The notes beneath the pieces were generated by a model that searched no databases, had not been told where the DNA came from, and saw only the letters and a list, made by a program, of their open reading frames with translations. This document shows, one piece after another, positions 28,063-36,595 of a stretch of DNA of 64,000 nt; position 1 is the first letter of the stretch; every line of letters begins with the position of its first letter. The translations under genes and the position numbers were made by a program. This DNA comes from Terrisporobacter sp. (GTDB lineage: Bacteria > Bacillota_A > Clostridia > Peptostreptococcales > Peptostreptococcaceae), in NCBI GenBank assembly GCA_029851945.1, contig JARKUZ010000050.1, positions 5,132 through 69,131 on the forward strand. Reading direction: 5' to 3'.

Positions 28063-28866
28063 ATGGAAGCTGCGATAAATGATAAATTAAATGAATTAAA
28101 AAGGAATTTAAAAGAAATGGGGAGCATATCTATTGCTTATTCTGGAGGAGTAGATAGTAATTTTTTATTAAAAGTTGCAAAAGATACTCTTGGAGAAGAA
28201 AATGTATTTGCTATTACAATAAGTGCTATGATGCATTCAAGTAGAGAAATTGAAGAGGCAATTAGTTATGCGAAAGAATATGAAGTAAATCATTTATTAT
28301 ATAAAGTAGATAATTTGGATTTAAAAGAATTTACTGAGAATGGACCTCTTAGATGTTATTATTGTAAGAAATTTATTTTTAGTAAAATAAAAGAAATAGC
28401 TAATGAACATAATATTAAATATATACTTGATGGTACTAATTTAAGTGATTTGGATGATTACAGACCAGGAATTAAGGCTTTAGAGGAACTTAGTATAATA
28501 AGTCCATTAAAAGATAGTAAATTAACTAAAGATGAAATTAGAATATTATCAAAAGAATTAAATATATCTACATATAAAAAACCTTCTTTTTCATGTCTAG
28601 CAACTAGAATACCTGTATATCATGAGATTACAAAGGAGAAGTTAAAAATGATAGAAGAAGGAGAAAACTTTTTACAAGATAATAATTTTAATCAATATAG
28701 AGTAAGATTGCACAATAATATGGCAAGAATCGAAGTTGATAAAAAAGAAATAAATAAATTCTTTAGTGAAGAAATGATAAATAAAATAAATTTAAAGTTT
28801 AAAGAAATTGGATTTAAACATGTTACTTTAGATTTAGAAGGTTATCAAATGGGAAGTATGAATTAA
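28063..28866 (+). CDS. larE: LarE-type ATP-dependent sulfur transferase
   Basis: A 267-residue PP-loop protein of the LarE family. The ATP pyrophosphatase loop is SGGVDS (27-32). LarE adenylates the nicotinic-acid-derived cofactor precursor and transfers sulfur to make the nickel-pincer cofactor of lactate racemase. Three cysteines stand out: Cys98 and Cys101 (PLRCYYCKK) and Cys178 (PSFSCLATR). The last is at the place of the sacrificial Cys176 of Lactobacillus LarE. The three together might hold an iron-sulfur cluster, as proposed for some LarE proteins. No larA, larB or larC is in the window. An RNA methyltransferase gene follows 14 bases later. Confidence 0.9.
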   Translation: MEAAINDKLNELKRNLKEMGSISIAYSGGVDSNFLLKVAKDTLGEENVFAITISAMMHSSREIEEAISYAKEYEVNHLLYKVDNLDLKEFTENGPLRCYYCKKFIFSKIKEIANEHNIKYILDGTNLSDLDDYRPGIKALEELSIISPLKDSKLTKDEIRILSKELNISTYKKPSFSCLATRIPVYHEITKEKLKMIEEGENFLQDNNFNQYRVRLHNNMARIEVDKKEINKFFSEEMINKINLKFKEIGFKHVTLDLEGYQMGSMN

Positions 28867-28880
28867 CATAGGAGGAAGAA

Positions 28881-30029
28881 ATGAAAAACTATACTTTAAT
28901 AACACCATGTTTCTTTGGTGTGGAAAAAATGTTAGCAAGAGAAATAAAAGATCTTGGCTATGAAATAATAAAAACAGAAGATGGAAGAGTTACATATAAA
29001 GCAGATGAATATGGAATTGCAAAATCAAATATTTATCTTAGATGTGCAGAAAGAGTACATTTAAAAGTAGCTGAATTTGAAGCTAGAAGTTTTGATGAGC
29101 TATTTGAAGGTACTAAAAGAATAAACTGGGCAAAATATATTCCATATGGTGGAGAATTCCCTATATCAAAAGCATCATCTATAAAATCCAAATTATATTC
29201 TATACCAGATATACAGTCTATAGTTAAAAAAGCTGTAGTTGAAAGTTTAAAGAAAAGTTATTTAGAAACAGGAATGATAAAAGAAGATAAAGAAAAATAT
29301 CCAATTTATGTTTTTATACATAAAGATAAAGTAACTTTAACAATAGATACTTCAGGTACTGCTCTTCATAAAAGAGGATATAGAGAAAAAGCTAATAAAG
29401 CACCTATTAGAGAAACTTTAGCCGCAGCAATTATGGATTTAGTTCCTTGGAGACCAGGTAGAACTTTAATAGACCCAATGTGTGGTTCAGGAACTCTTTT
29501 AATAGAGGCTGCTATGAAGGGAATAAATATGGCACCAGGATTAAATAGAGAATTTATATCTGAGAAATGGAGAACTATGGATAAAAAAATCTGGTGGGAT
29601 GTAAGAAGGGAAGCTTATGACAAAATAGATAATGATATAGAATTTAAAATCTATGGATATGACATAGACGAAGAAGCACTTGAAATTGCAAAAGAAAATG
29701 CTGAAATAGCAGGTGTAGAAGATTATATAGTATTTAAACATAAAAATGCATTAGATTTTACTAGTGATGAAGAATATGGATTTATTGTAACGAATCCTCC
29801 ATATGGAGAAAGATTAGAAGATGCTGATACTGTAAAAATGCTCTATAAGCAATTAGGATATGTATTTAGAAAACTTAAAAATTGGTCTTATTATTTAATA
29901 ACTTCATATGAAGACTTTGAAAATGAGTTTGGTCAAGAGGCAACTAAAAGAAGGAAATTATATAATGGTATGCTAAAAAGTAATTTATACCAATATATAG
30001 GACCAAGACCACCTAAAAATAATAAATAA
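28881..30029 (+). CDS. THUMP-domain class I SAM-dependent rRNA methyltransferase (RlmL-N/YpsC-like)
   Basis: A 382-residue methyltransferase. The N-terminal ~150 residues contain a THUMP RNA-binding domain. The C-terminal Rossmann domain has LIDPMCGSGTLLIEAA for SAM binding and VTNPPYGERL as the catalytic N-PP-Y motif of N2-guanine or adenine methylases. It matches the YpsC/RlmL-N group that methylates 23S rRNA. AGGAGG precedes the ATG by seven bases. It is 14 bases after larE and probably cotranscribed, though the two jobs are unrelated. Confidence 0.92.
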   Translation: MKNYTLITPCFFGVEKMLAREIKDLGYEIIKTEDGRVTYKADEYGIAKSNIYLRCAERVHLKVAEFEARSFDELFEGTKRINWAKYIPYGGEFPISKASSIKSKLYSIPDIQSIVKKAVVESLKKSYLETGMIKEDKEKYPIYVFIHKDKVTLTIDTSGTALHKRGYREKANKAPIRETLAAAIMDLVPWRPGRTLIDPMCGSGTLLIEAAMKGINMAPGLNREFISEKWRTMDKKIWWDVRREAYDKIDNDIEFKIYGYDIDEEALEIAKENAEIAGVEDYIVFKHKNALDFTSDEEYGFIVTNPPYGERLEDADTVKMLYKQLGYVFRKLKNWSYYLITSYEDFENEFGQEATKRRKLYNGMLKSNLYQYIGPRPPKNNK

Positions 30030-30100
30030 TTTAAAAATAATCAATATATTCCCTTAAATTGAATATATATTATAGTAAGTAGATTTAAGGGGGTGTAATT

Positions 30101-30862
30101 TTGTTTAATAATAGAAATAACTTTAGAAGAAGTGTAAAGCATAAGCAACCTAAAAATACGAAGAAAACTCCTCAATATGTGGAAGATTATAACGAAGTTA
30201 TATTAAATGACTTAGTTGATGAAAATAAAGTTGATGAAGTGAATGCTGAAGAAGAACCAGCAAGGAAGGCTAAGAAAAAGAAAGGGATTAACTTGACATT
30301 AGCTAATAAGAAAAAATCTACAACAACTGAATCTAATAAAAAATCAAGACCTTCAGATAAAAAACACAAAAAATATGAACCAGAAGAGATTATAGAAATT
30401 GATAATAAAAAAGAAGAATCCAAGTCTCAACAAACATCACAGCAAAATGTAAAATCAAAGAAAAAGAATTCAAAACAGAGTAAATTTCAATCTAAAAAGA
30501 ATTCAAATAAAAAAACTCAAAGTGAACCACAGGAAGAAAGCATGAAGAAAACTCATCATAAGTCATCAAAGAAACATTCTATTGAAAATAAAGAAGAAAA
30601 TCATAAGAAGCATAATAAAAGAAGAGTAAAAAAAGAAGAAGAAAAAGTTAATCTTAGCTCTTTAGAAGATGAAAATATAGCAAATGAAGAAGTAAATGAA
30701 GTACCTGAAGAAATTGTTGACTTAGGAGTGTTTAGAAATATAAGTAGTGAAGAAATAGAAAGAAAAGATACACAAGAAATAGAGAATGATATGGCAAAAG
30801 AAGATAGTGAACATAAGTTTAATAATATCGTATGGTCAGACGATAGTTTTCCAAAGGATTAA
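30101..30862 (+). CDS. Lysine/glutamate-rich low-complexity protein
   Basis: A 253-residue protein that starts at a TTG after GGGGGTG. It begins with NNRNNFRRS and is dominated by Lys, Glu, Ser, Asn and Gln, with a strongly basic middle (about 65-190) and a more acidic C-terminal third. There is no hydrophobic segment, cysteine motif or recognised fold, so it is probably disordered. The basic run could bind RNA or DNA, fitting its place behind an rRNA methyltransferase, but that is only suggestive. It has its own terminator. Confidence 0.65.
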   Translation: MFNNRNNFRRSVKHKQPKNTKKTPQYVEDYNEVILNDLVDENKVDEVNAEEEPARKAKKKKGINLTLANKKKSTTTESNKKSRPSDKKHKKYEPEEIIEIDNKKEESKSQQTSQQNVKSKKKNSKQSKFQSKKNSNKKTQSEPQEESMKKTHHKSSKKHSIENKEENHKKHNKRRVKKEEEKVNLSSLEDENIANEEVNEVPEEIVDLGVFRNISSEEIERKDTQEIENDMAKEDSEHKFNNIVWSDDSFPKD

Positions 30863-30863
30863 T

Positions 30864-30930
30864 AAAAAAGCTAAATCAATATGATAATTAGTACTATACT
30901 AAATATCAGTTGGTTTAGCTTTTTATTTTT
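30864..30930 (+). terminator. Terminator after Lys/Glu-rich gene
   Basis: AAAAAAGCTAAATCAA pairs with TTGGTTTAGCTTTTT (one G-T pair) around a loop of about 30 bases that also contains some pairing, then ATTTTT. Confidence 0.75.
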
Positions 30931-31067
30931 AATAAAATTTAAAAGGTATATAATTTACATAAATATTAGTTCATATCTTGTGTTAGAATATAATAAGGCT
31001 TAGTTGTTATACTAATCTTTTAATTTAATAAAATTTATGTATAATAAAAATAGAAAGAGTGATTTGA

Positions 31068-31691
31068 ATGACTAGTAGAGAATTATATGAAAAATTAGAT
31101 TTTATACTAATTAATAGTGAGAAACCATCTGTAGAAATTAAAAATCTAATGAGATTAGATGAGTTTGATCAAAATCCTTTTGTAAAAATAAAAGATTTAG
31201 AGAATATTGAACAAAATCCAACTCATCATCCAGAAGGCAATGTTTTAAATCACACTTTATTAGTAGTTGATAATGCAAGTAAGTATAAAGAAAAATCTAA
31301 AGATAAAAGAGTATTTATGTGGGCAGCTCTTCTTCATGATTTAGGTAAATTAACTACAACTAAAGAAAGAAAAGGTAGAATAACTTCATATAATCATGAT
31401 TTGCAGGGGGAAATATTAGCTAGGGAATTTCTTAATTCTTTAGCTGAAGATGAAAATTTCATAAATAATGTATGCAATTTAGTGAAATTTCACATGCAGC
31501 CATTATTTTATGACAAGAAACTACCATTTTTTAAAGAAAAAGAAATAATAGAGAAGTCTGATTATAAAGAAATATCATTACTTTCTTTAGCCGATAGATT
31601 AGGGAGAGGAAATTTATACGAAGAAAAAATTAGAAATGAGGAAAAAAGAATTAAAAGTTTTAAAAACTATTTAGAAGAAAAGTATAATTAG
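31068..31691 (+). CDS. HD domain metal-dependent phosphohydrolase
   Basis: A 207-residue HD-superfamily protein. The metal-binding residues are His in GNVLNHTLLV, the pair His90-Asp91 in LLHDLGKL, and later His residues in YNHDLQGE and KFHMQP. This places it with the small HDIG hydrolases and the HD part of tRNA nucleotidyltransferases, acting on nucleotides or RNA ends. The specific substrate is unknown. It is the first gene of a run with a lipoprotein (10 bases later), response regulator and kinase. Confidence 0.85.
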   Translation: MTSRELYEKLDFILINSEKPSVEIKNLMRLDEFDQNPFVKIKDLENIEQNPTHHPEGNVLNHTLLVVDNASKYKEKSKDKRVFMWAALLHDLGKLTTTKERKGRITSYNHDLQGEILAREFLNSLAEDENFINNVCNLVKFHMQPLFYDKKLPFFKEKEIIEKSDYKEISLLSLADRLGRGNLYEEKIRNEEKRIKSFKNYLEEKYN

Positions 31692-31701
31692 GAGGGAATA
31701 T

Positions 31702-33054
31702 ATGAAATTGCTTAAGTTAGCAGCCTTAGCTCTTACAATGTGTTTTATGACAACAGGCTGTGATACAAGTAGTGACTCACCAGAAAGTCTACTTAATGAT
31801 AATATTGTATATAATAAGTCTAAAAATGAATTATATACTTTTGTAAACCAATCTTTAGATGGAACTACATTATTACTTCCTGGAAATTCATCTGAAGTGG
31901 GCGAAATTAATGAATTAGATTCTAATGTGATTGCATTTCAGCGAAAGCAAGATGTTAATGCAAATAAAAATGAAGTTGGGCTAGTTCTTATTTCAAAAAA
32001 CAATGATAAATATGTATTAAAAGATAGTTATTTAGAAGAAGGGGAAGATATAGAATATGCAAATTTCTACGATTTAAATAACGATGGAAATGATGAAATA
32101 ATTCTCCTTATAAAGAACGGGATTACTACAACAATGAATGTGTATAGCATAATAGATGATAAGATTGAATTATTATCTACTGTTGTTCCTACTTGGCTAG
32201 ATAATTATCTTAAGTATACAAACACTAAAATCAAAATAGATTTTATAGATGATGATTTAAAACTAGATGTATTAATGATTAATCATGATTATAATAGTGG
32301 TAATATGTATGCAACTATATTAAATTATGATAAAGACAATCAAATTAAAAATAGTAATTCAGTGAAATTTACCAATGTAAAGAATATTAATGAGCTATAT
32401 GTAACAATTGGTAGAGTTCATAATAGTAGCAAAGGCGCTGTTTTAAGTATACCAACTACCAAGGATGGATACATTACACAAATCCTTTGTATGAAAGACA
32501 ATAAATTAACAAAAGTATTTGACGAAGGTAAAGAAATTTTTAATAGTTATTACATTCCTGTATCTGATACAAATAGTGATGGTGTAATATCATTTCCTGT
32601 ATTAAATAATAATATGATTGAAAATTATTCTTCAGCAAATAGCAAATCATCTGCCCTTGTTAGCTGGAAAAAATGGAATGGTAAATTTAATCAAGATGCT
32701 GATACAATATTTATAAGTCAAATTTATTATAATTATAAAAATAATTTTAAGTTTTTAGTTCCTAATAATCTTGCTAATAAGCTTTATATTCAAAAAAATA
32801 TTTTAGGTGATACACCATATTATATATTTTATTATTATGATAAAAATGACAAGGAACCTACTGAATTATTTCAAATTGCTATTTCATCTAAAAATTTAGT
32901 TGAAGATGCAAAAAATACTACTAATGCTGATATAATTTTAGCAGAGACAGATAATAATTATTATCAACTTATAGTTAAAAATAAAAAGATATTTGAAAAT
33001 TATGATTTAACATTAGATAATATGAAGGAATATTTTTCTTTAATATATCAATAG
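31702..33054 (+). CDS. Lipoprotein of a two-component operon
   Basis: A 450-residue predicted lipoprotein: the N-terminus is basic, then hydrophobic (LLKLAALALTMCFMTTGC), with Cys20 as the probable lipidated residue. The body has aspartate-rich segments such as DLNNDGNDEI and DTNSDGV, like FG-GAP/VCBS calcium-binding repeats, which suggests an extracellular beta-propeller. It sits between an HD hydrolase and a response regulator/histidine kinase pair, so it may sense or modulate the signal of that kinase on the outside. AGGAGGG precedes the ATG. No closer family is recognised. Confidence 0.78.
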   Translation: MKLLKLAALALTMCFMTTGCDTSSDSPESLLNDNIVYNKSKNELYTFVNQSLDGTTLLLPGNSSEVGEINELDSNVIAFQRKQDVNANKNEVGLVLISKNNDKYVLKDSYLEEGEDIEYANFYDLNNDGNDEIILLIKNGITTTMNVYSIIDDKIELLSTVVPTWLDNYLKYTNTKIKIDFIDDDLKLDVLMINHDYNSGNMYATILNYDKDNQIKNSNSVKFTNVKNINELYVTIGRVHNSSKGAVLSIPTTKDGYITQILCMKDNKLTKVFDEGKEIFNSYYIPVSDTNSDGVISFPVLNNNMIENYSSANSKSSALVSWKKWNGKFNQDADTIFISQIYYNYKNNFKFLVPNNLANKLYIQKNILGDTPYYIFYYYDKNDKEPTELFQIAISSKNLVEDAKNTTNADIILAETDNNYYQLIVKNKKIFENYDLTLDNMKEYFSLIYQ

Positions 33055-33078
33055 AATTAAAACTTTGGGAGGAATTGT

Positions 33079-33783
33079 TTGAAAATGAAGGAAAAGATAT
33101 TGATTTTAGAAGATGAAATAGGAATAAGAAGTTTTGTAAGTATAAATTTAAAAAGAGAAGGCTATGAAATTATAGAAGCAAGTACAGGGACAGAAGCTAT
33201 AGAGCAAATATCTAATAATCCGGATATTTCAATAGCATTGCTTGATGTAATGCTTCCAGATATGAGTGGTATTGATGTATGTAAGTTTATAAGACAACAG
33301 TTTGATCAAATCGGTATTATAATGCTTACTGCTAAAGGTCAAGAAGAAGATAAATTAGAAGGGTTTATATCAGGTGCTGATGACTATATGGTAAAGCCAT
33401 TTAGTATTAAAGAATTATTAGTGAGAGTTTCTGCTCTTATTAGAAGAGTTAAAAAAGATGATAGTAAATTACAAAGTAATGAAATAATTTCAGATCCATT
33501 TATATTAAACATAGATAAGAGAAAATTATATAAAAATGGATTAGAAATAGAATTAACTCCAACAGAATTTTCTATAGTTAAATACTTAATGGTAAATGCA
33601 AAAAAATCTTTAAGCAGAGATCAAATTTTAAATGAGGTATGGGGAAGTAACTATTTATATGATTTTAAAATAGTTGATGTCAATATAAGAAGAATAAGAA
33701 ATAAAATAGAAGATGATCCATCAAAACCAAAATTCATCCAAACAGTTTGGGGTTATGGATACTGCTTTAGAAAGGATGAATAA
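33079..33783 (+). CDS. OmpR/PhoB-type response regulator
   Basis: A 234-residue response regulator. The receiver domain has the acidic pair in LEDE, the phosphoacceptor Asp56 in LLDVMLPDMSG and the lysine in YMVKPFS. The C-terminal domain is an OmpR-type winged helix (ELTPTEFSIVKYLM, DVNIRRIRNKIE, VWGYGYCF). A TTG at 33079 is taken as start because GGGAGG is seven bases upstream; an ATG six bases later is possible. The cognate kinase follows after three bases. Confidence 0.94.
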   Translation: MKMKEKILILEDEIGIRSFVSINLKREGYEIIEASTGTEAIEQISNNPDISIALLDVMLPDMSGIDVCKFIRQQFDQIGIIMLTAKGQEEDKLEGFISGADDYMVKPFSIKELLVRVSALIRRVKKDDSKLQSNEIISDPFILNIDKRKLYKNGLEIELTPTEFSIVKYLMVNAKKSLSRDQILNEVWGSNYLYDFKIVDVNIRRIRNKIEDDPSKPKFIQTVWGYGYCFRKDE

Positions 33784-33786
33784 TAG

Positions 33787-35217
33787 TTGTTACATTTAGA
33801 TGGTCTTAGAAAAAGGGTAATCAAATATTATTTTATTATGATTATTATAACTGTGGCTCTATTTGAAGGACTATTCATGTTTTATTTACAAAATTATTAC
33901 TATAATTCTGCAAAACAATCACTGATATCACAAGCTAGCTATACTATGGATATCTATGATGGAGTAGGTATGGAGTCTACTAGTTTTGAGGATAAAATAA
34001 GTAATATATTTGAAAAAGAAAATGTTAATAGTAATACAAATTTCTCTGTAGAAATTATTGATAAGAGTAAGAATGTTATATTAGATAAATATGGAATTAG
34101 AACCAATGATAAATATGAATATGATGATGTAAATAGAGCATTGAGAGGGGAAACTAATTTATTGCCATATACTTATAATATAGCTGGTACAAATGAGCAT
34201 GTTATGAGTATATCTGTTCCAATTAAAGTGAATAATCAGATAGAAGGTGCAGTAAGATATAGTTTATCTCTTAGAAATATTGATAATACGATATTGAAAT
34301 TAGTACTTTTCTTTATACTAGCAGGCCTAGTTATATTAATAATTGCTTTATTACTTAGTTTGAGATTTGCAGAGTCCTTGATAAAGCCACTTAAAAACTT
34401 AAAACAATTTGCTAACGAGCTTGCTCAAGGGAACTATAATATAAAATTAAAAAAAGAAAAGCTGCATAATGATGAAATTGCTGACCTAGTTCAAACTTTT
34501 GAACATATGGCTGTAGAAATTGACAAAAGTAGAAAATTGAAGGAAGAATTTATTTCATCAGTATCTCATGAGCTTAGGACCCCTTTAACATCTATAAAAG
34601 GATGGAGTGAGACTTTAGGTTATGAAGGCATTGGCAAAGAAGAATTAGACTTAGGTCTTGGTATAATACAAGATGAAACAGAAAGAATGATATCCCTAGT
34701 TGAAGATTTATTAGACTTTTCTAGATTATCCTCTGATAGAATTAGGCTTCAAATTGATATGGTTGATGTAATAAAGCTTGCTAAAGGAGTTGTGGCACAG
34801 CTTGGCGTTAAGGCAAATGAAAAAAATATAACACTTCTTGCAGAGTTCAATACTGAAAATATTGAGGATATTCAGGGAGATAAAAATAGATTAAGACAAG
34901 TTTTAATAAATTTAGTCCAAAATGCCATTAAATTTACAGCAGAAGGTGGCTATGTAGTAGTGATTGTGTCTCAGGGAGAAGAATTTACTACATTTTCAGT
35001 AACCGATAATGGTGTTGGTATCAAAAAAGAAAATTTAACTAAAGTATTAGACAAATTTTTCCAAGAAGATTATAATAAATCAGGTAGTGGATTAGGTCTG
35101 GCTATAAGTCAAGAAATAGTAAAATTACATGGTGGAAAAATGATAATAGATAGTGAAAAAGGAGTTGGAACAACAATAACTTTCACTTTGAAAAATAAGA
35201 TTATAGAATCTATATAA
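33787..35217 (+). CDS. Membrane sensor histidine kinase
   Basis: A 476-residue kinase of the PhoR/WalK style. Two transmembrane segments (about 12-35 and 172-194) enclose an extracellular sensor domain of about 135 residues. A HAMP linker (SLIKPLKNLKQFANEL), a HisKA domain with SHELRTPL (His261) and an ATPase domain with NLVQNAIKF, DNGVGI and GSGLGLAI follow. It would phosphorylate the adjacent response regulator. TTG start, nearly touching the regulator gene. The upstream lipoprotein may be an accessory sensor. Confidence 0.94.
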   Translation: MLHLDGLRKRVIKYYFIMIIITVALFEGLFMFYLQNYYYNSAKQSLISQASYTMDIYDGVGMESTSFEDKISNIFEKENVNSNTNFSVEIIDKSKNVILDKYGIRTNDKYEYDDVNRALRGETNLLPYTYNIAGTNEHVMSISVPIKVNNQIEGAVRYSLSLRNIDNTILKLVLFFILAGLVILIIALLLSLRFAESLIKPLKNLKQFANELAQGNYNIKLKKEKLHNDEIADLVQTFEHMAVEIDKSRKLKEEFISSVSHELRTPLTSIKGWSETLGYEGIGKEELDLGLGIIQDETERMISLVEDLLDFSRLSSDRIRLQIDMVDVIKLAKGVVAQLGVKANEKNITLLAEFNTENIEDIQGDKNRLRQVLINLVQNAIKFTAEGGYVVVIVSQGEEFTTFSVTDNGVGIKKENLTKVLDKFFQEDYNKSGSGLGLAISQEIVKLHGGKMIIDSEKGVGTTITFTLKNKIIESI

Positions 35218-35218
35218 T

Positions 35219-35254
35219 AAAAAAGTACTACATTTTACAGGTGTAGTATTTTTT
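35219..35254 (+). terminator. Terminator after two-component operon
   Basis: GTACTACA with TGTAGTA plus A and T tracts. About 290 bp of AT-rich spacer to cdd follow, with no gene seen. Confidence 0.78.
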
Positions 35255-35512
35255 TATGAAAAAGATAATGATACTAGAAGAGAAAGTTTGAAAAGATTTA
35301 GCTATAAAGTTTAATAAATTTATTGAAAACATAATATAAATTATAATTAATAGATATAATATATTTAGTGATATTTTAAATATTAGAACATAAAATTACA
35401 AAAAATATATACATTTTTAAAATTTGATGTTATAATAATTATCCTTTATGTATTTATAGAATTCATACATAATAATTTTATAAAATTTTTTGTTGAAAGG
35501 ATATAATAACTT

Positions 35513-35938
35513 ATGAATAATATAGAATTATTAATACAAAAAGCTTTTGAAGCTCAAGACAACTGTTATACACCATATTCTAATTTTAATGTAGGAGCTG
35601 CATTACTTGGAACTAATGGGAAAATATATCAAGGATGTAATATAGAAAATGCAGCTTTTACACCAACTAACTGTGCAGAAAGAACAGCGTTCTTTAAAGC
35701 AGTTTCAGAAGGACAAAGAACTTTCAGTGCAATTGCCATAGTTGGAAATATGAGCAATGCATCAGAAGGTGAATATTGTTCACCATGTGGAGTATGTAGA
35801 CAAGTAATGATGGAGTTTTGCGATCCAAAGAAGTTTAAAATATATTTAGCTAAAGATAGAAATAATTATAGTGATTATATTGAATATACATTAGAAGAAA
35901 TGTTCCCATTAGGATTTGGTCCTAATAATTTAAAATAA
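35513..35938 (+). CDS. cdd: Cytidine deaminase
   Basis: A 141-residue homotetrameric-type cytidine deaminase that converts cytidine and deoxycytidine to uridine forms in pyrimidine salvage. The zinc and catalytic motifs are NCAERTAFF (the first Cys binds zinc, Glu is the proton shuttle) and CSPCGVCRQ (two zinc cysteines). The substrate motif near the start is YSNFNVGAALL. Length is normal. AAAGGA lies upstream. It is monocistronic; its terminator overlaps the stop codon. Confidence 0.95.
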   Translation: MNNIELLIQKAFEAQDNCYTPYSNFNVGAALLGTNGKIYQGCNIENAAFTPTNCAERTAFFKAVSEGQRTFSAIAIVGNMSNASEGEYCSPCGVCRQVMMEFCDPKKFKIYLAKDRNNYSDYIEYTLEEMFPLGFGPNNLK

Positions 35939-35964
35939 GAAGGATATAAATCCTTCTTTTTTTA
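35934..35964 (+). terminator. Terminator overlapping the cdd stop codon
   Basis: AAGAAGGAT pairs with ATCCTTCTT, followed by TTTTTT. Confidence 0.82.
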
Positions 35965-35971
35965 TATAAAT

Positions 35972-36347
35972 GAGATTACTTGCGAATGTGATGTTGCAGT
36001 TCCAAGAGGTAAGGTAGCAGAATTTATAAGATATACTCACGATATCCAAAGAGAAGTTGAGTTTAGAATAAAAAGCTTTGGTCATGCAGGAGATGGAAAT
36101 TTACATGTTTATCCTCATAAGGATGATTTAGATGATCTTGCTTAGAGAGAGATTAAATAAAGCTTTTGAGTTAATGTTTGCAAAAGTAAGAGAACGAAAT
36201 GTGGAAGTTTCAGGAGAACATGGTATAGGATATGCTAAAAGTCCATATTTTTGTGAATCTAAAGATGAAAATTATGTGAATATATTAAAAGGTATTAAAT
36301 GTGCATTTGATCCAAAAAATATATTAAATCCAGGAAAAATTTATTAA
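35972..36347 (+). pseudogene. Decayed FAD-linked oxidase (GlcD / D-lactate dehydrogenase type), C-terminus only
   Basis: The first frame reads [17 protein letters not shown] and [15 protein letters not shown], stops at 36143, and an overlapping frame continues with RLNKAFELMFAKV, VSGEHGIGYAKSPYF and FDPKNILNPGKIY. These are the C-terminal signatures of GlcD-type glycolate oxidases and the electron-bifurcating D-lactate dehydrogenase subunit. About 125 codons of some 460 remain, with a frameshift near 36140 and no start, directly behind the cdd terminator. Clearly a remnant. Confidence 0.88.
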
Positions 36348-36355
36348 AATAAAAC

Positions 36356-36392
36356 AAGACCATCCTAGTAAAAATAATGGGATGGTCTTTTT
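36356..36392 (+). terminator. Terminator of the decayed FAD oxidase gene
   Basis: AAGACCATCC pairs perfectly with GGATGGTCTT, then TTT. It outlived the gene it served. Confidence 0.85.
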
Positions 36393-36595
36393 ATAGTTTT
36401 TTATAAAATTATATTTACTAACATCCAATGAGATAGATTAACATAAATATAGAGGTGAACATATATAAAAATTTAGCAACCATAATAAATGTATGTAGAT
36501 TTTACTTTATTATTAATATAACTTTTATTGAATTGTTGATAAACTCTAGTATATTGTTTATATTTAATGTATACACAAATGAGGGAGGGTATTAT

